A stretch of 8,750 nucleotides of DNA from positions 1 to 8,750 of the forward strand of contig CAMVGI010000039.1 in assembly GCA_947166955.1 (NCBI GenBank), read 5' to 3'. Origin of the DNA: an uncultured Clostridia bacterium (GTDB lineage: Bacteria > Bacillota_A > Clostridia > Oscillospirales > Oscillospiraceae). Of the stretch, positions 6,796 through 8,750 are shown piece by piece. Position 1 is the first letter of the stretch. Each line of letters starts with the position of its first letter. A program made the position numbers and the translations under genes. The notes under the pieces are model-generated. The model was not told the origin of the DNA, made no database searches, and saw only the letters and a list, made by a program, of their open reading frames with translations.

Positions 6796-7008
6796 ATGGA
6801 ATTCAGACGCATCCGCGATTTACGCGAAGACCACGACAAGTCGCAAAAGGCGATGGCAGACCTTTTGCATCTACATCGAAATGTCTACCATCGTTATGAA
6901 AGCGGCGAACGGGAAGCGCCCGCTTGGGTCGTTATTCAGCTAGCGGAATACTATAACGTCAGTACGGACTATATCTTCGGCTTAACAGACGACCCAAAGC
7001 GGAAATGA
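6796..7008 (+). CDS. Small XRE/Cro-CI family helix-turn-helix regulator
   Basis: This 70-residue protein is essentially one HTH_3/XRE DNA-binding domain. It begins MEFRRIRDLREDHDKSQKAM, where the second and third helices of the fold (SQKAMADLLHLHRNVYHRYE) form the HTH. It ends with the typical ALAEYYNVSTDYIFGLTD-like segment (here QLAEYYNVSTDYIFGLTDD). There is no effector or protease domain. I chose the ATG at 6796 because GGGTGA lies five bases upstream. An in-frame TTG at 6769 would add nine residues but lacks a comparable site. The stop overlaps the comEC start by four bases (ATGA, 7005-7008), so the genes are probably translationally coupled. Its base composition looks somewhat less GC-rich than its neighbours, which may hint at separate origin. 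The target is unknown; autoregulation or control of comEC are the obvious candidates. Confidence 0.88.
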   Translation: MEFRRIRDLREDHDKSQKAMADLLHLHRNVYHRYESGEREAPAWVVIQLAEYYNVSTDYIFGLTDDPKRK

Positions 7009-8750
7009 GGATCCTCGCGACTTTCTGCTTCGCGTTTGCGGCGGGGACGTTCGGCGCGCAGTATTTGCTGCCGCATTGGCTTTTGCCGTACGCGGCGGCG
7101 GGCTTTGCCGTGCTCGGCGCGCTGTGGGCGGCTGCCGCGCGGGGCGACCTGCGGCGGCGCGCGCTGCTCGTGTCGCTCGGGCTTTCGCTTGCGCTTGTGT
7201 ACGATTGGGCGTATGTGCGGCATGTGCAGCAGCCGTTTGAGGCGATGACCGGTACGACCGATACGCTGACGCTGGAGCTTGCCGACTATCCGACGCCGAC
7301 CGAGTACGGCAGCCGCGCCGAGGTGCGTATCCTCGACAGGGGACTGCACGGCAAGGCGGTTTACTATGGCGGAGAGGAACTGTCGGAGCTGGGGCCGGGC
7401 GCGCGTTTGGTCGCACGGGCGGAGATACGTTCGGCGGCGACCATTCGCGAAAGCGAGGTGTCGACGTTCACCTCGCGCGGCGTCTACGCGCTGCTCTACG
7501 GCAGGGGAGAGGCGGCGGTCGAGCAGGGTAACGAGGGCGCGCTGCGCTATTTGCCGCAGCGGCTTGCGAGGCGGATGCAGGAGACCGTTTCCGCAGTCTT
7601 TCCGGAACGCACGGCGCCGTTTCTGAACGCGCTCCTGCTCGGCGACCGCTATGAGCTGACCGAGGAGGACGGAGCGAATCTCAGCGAGGCGGGGCTTTAC
7701 CACATAACCGCGGTTTCCGGCCTCCACTGCGCGTTTTTGGTGTCGCTGTTCGGCTTTTTGATCGGAAAGCATCGCGGAAAACTGCTCTCCGCGGTCACGA
7801 TACCCGTTCTTGCGCTCTACGCGCTGATCGTCGGCTTGACGCCGTCGGTCGCGCGTTCCTGCATCATGCTTTCGATGGGGCTGATCGCGCCGGTTTTCGA
7901 ACGTGAAAACGACGGACCGACCTCGCTTTCGTTCTCGCTGTTTCTTCTGCTGCTGCAAAACCCCTTTGCGGCGAAAAGCGTCTCGCTGCAGCTTTCCTTT
8001 GCCGCGATGCTGGGGCTGATTTTGCTCACGACGCGGCTCTACGAGCGTATCCGTGCGCGAAACGAGAAGCGCAGGCTGAGCCGCGGCGCGTGGTTCGTGC
8101 TCGGCTCTCTGTCCGCGACGGCGGGCGCGCTGGTGTTCACCGTCCCGCTGAGCGCGTATTACTTCAACCTGCTGGTACTCGTCGCGCCGCTGAGCAATCT
8201 GCTGTGCCTCTGGGCGGCGAGCCTGACCTTTGCCCTCGGGCTTGCCGCGGCGCTGCTGGGCTTCATCTGGCTTCCGGCGGCGCGGCTGCTTGCCTATCCG
8301 CCGCATTGGGGCGCGCTGTATCTGCTCACGGCGGCGAAATGGCTCGCGAAGCTGCCGTATCATGCCGTCTACTTCTCGAACGCCTATCTGCGGCTGTGGC
8401 TCGCCTACGTCTACGCGCTCTTCGGCACGTGCTTTCTAGCAAAGCGCGGAAAGCTCCGGTTCGTTTCGGCGGGCGTTCTCGCGGCGGCGACGCTGGCGCT
8501 GACGCTTTGGCTGAACGCGGCGCCGCTGCATGGCGGAGCGCTTCATATCACGGCGCTCGACGTCGGACAGGGGCAGAGCGTGGCGCTATTGTCGAAAGGC
8601 GCGGCGGCGCTCGTGGACTGCGGGACCAAGTCCTACGGCAGCGCAGGGAGCGTTGCGGCGGACTATCTGCGCGGCGTCGGCGTGCGGAGGCTTGACTGCG
8701 TCGTGCTCTCGCATTACCATGCCGACCACTGCAACGGCCTCGCGGCGCTG
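7005..8750 (+). CDS. comEC: ComEC/Rec2 family DNA uptake channel protein, N-terminal 582 residues
   Basis: The frame is open from the ATG at 7005 to the window end, so the gene is 3'-incomplete. ComEC is the membrane channel through which single-stranded DNA enters during natural transformation. Residues 1 to about 75 hold membrane helices. A soluble N-terminal domain (DUF4131-like, about 80-190) follows. The Competence domain with many helices (about 205-500) has the hallmark GLYHITAVSGLHCAF (SGLH at 238-241). From about 510 a metallo-beta-lactamase-like domain begins with LDVGQGQS (Asp519 to Ser525) and the metal motif HYHADH (His570, His572, Asp574, His575) intact. The rest of that domain lies outside the window. 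The start is chosen for its 4-base overlap with the HTH stop. A real SD is weak, which suits translational coupling. Presence of comEC alone does not show that the cell is competent. Confidence 0.95.
   Translation, partial: MRILATFCFAFAAGTFGAQYLLPHWLLPYAAAGFAVLGALWAAAARGDLRRRALLVSLGLSLALVYDWAYVRHVQQPFEAMTGTTDTLTLELADYPTPTEYGSRAEVRILDRGLHGKAVYYGGEELSELGPGARLVARAEIRSAATIRESEVSTFTSRGVYALLYGRGEAAVEQGNEGALRYLPQRLARRMQETVSAVFPERTAPFLNALLLGDRYELTEEDGANLSEAGLYHITAVSGLHCAFLVSLFGFLIGKHRGKLLSAVTIPVLALYALIVGLTPSVARSCIMLSMGLIAPVFERENDGPTSLSFSLFLLLLQNPFAAKSVSLQLSFAAMLGLILLTTRLYERIRARNEKRRLSRGAWFVLGSLSATAGALVFTVPLSAYYFNLLVLVAPLSNLLCLWAASLTFALGLAAALLGFIWLPAARLLAYPPHWGALYLLTAAKWLAKLPYHAVYFSNAYLRLWLAYVYALFGTCFLAKRGKLRFVSAGVLAAATLALTLWLNAAPLHGGALHITALDVGQGQSVALLSKGAAALVDCGTKSYGSAGSVAADYLRGVGVRRLDCVVLSHYHADHCNGLAAL

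Noticed and set aside
6969..8363. A 464-codon - strand open frame opposite comEC.
   Set aside because: The + strand here encodes clear ComEC motifs, while the antisense product is Arg/Gln-rich without recognisable domains.
8090..8695. A 201-codon + strand frame overlapping comEC.
   Set aside because: It is an alternate frame of comEC. The comEC frame carries the membrane helices and metal motifs through the same bases.

Overview
The window is a stretch of GC-rich bacterial chromosome with every credible gene on the + strand. The order dxr (3' end), rseP, ispG, polC, then a small HTH regulator and comEC, together with a PolC-type replicative polymerase, points to Bacillota, most likely a high-GC member of the Clostridia. 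This rests on gene content and gene order only. I could not run a database search.

Positions 2-2502 hold a tight run of three genes with gaps of 9 to 11 bases and good Shine-Dalgarno sequences. They are the end of dxr (DXP reductoisomerase, MEP isoprenoid pathway), a complete rseP-like M50 site-2 protease, and a complete ispG (HMBPP synthase, [4Fe-4S], MEP pathway). Two isoprenoid enzymes thus flank a membrane protease. This is a variant of the widespread Firmicutes block of uppS, cdsA, dxr, rseP and polC. No proS lies between ispG and polC.

Positions 2517-6495 hold polC, the Gram-positive replicative DNA polymerase III alpha subunit with embedded PHP and DEDDh proofreading domains. Its reading frame is broken near 3573. 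The conserved LTGIT-type segment that should follow the residues LSPEIV is missing, and the frame moves by +1. The loss is best explained by about 17 missing nucleotides. Both flanks are otherwise intact, so this is either a recent mutation or an error in the sequence. The N-terminal region is also shorter than in Bacillus PolC.

Positions 6496-6795 form a 300-base non-coding spacer rich in nested inverted repeats and short direct repeats. It may be an interspersed repeat and may contain the terminator of the polC operon. Its last part carries a small imperfect palindrome over the ribosome binding site of the next gene.

Positions 6796-7008 encode a 70-residue XRE-family HTH protein. Its stop codon overlaps by four bases the start of comEC (7005 onward), the DNA-uptake channel gene, which runs off the end of the window. 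The two are probably translationally coupled, which makes the HTH protein a candidate regulator of comEC or of itself.

I see no CRISPR array, insertion sequence, phage gene, tRNA, rRNA or evident new multi-gene system. The points most worth checking are the polC lesion, the structured spacer and the HTH-comEC coupling.
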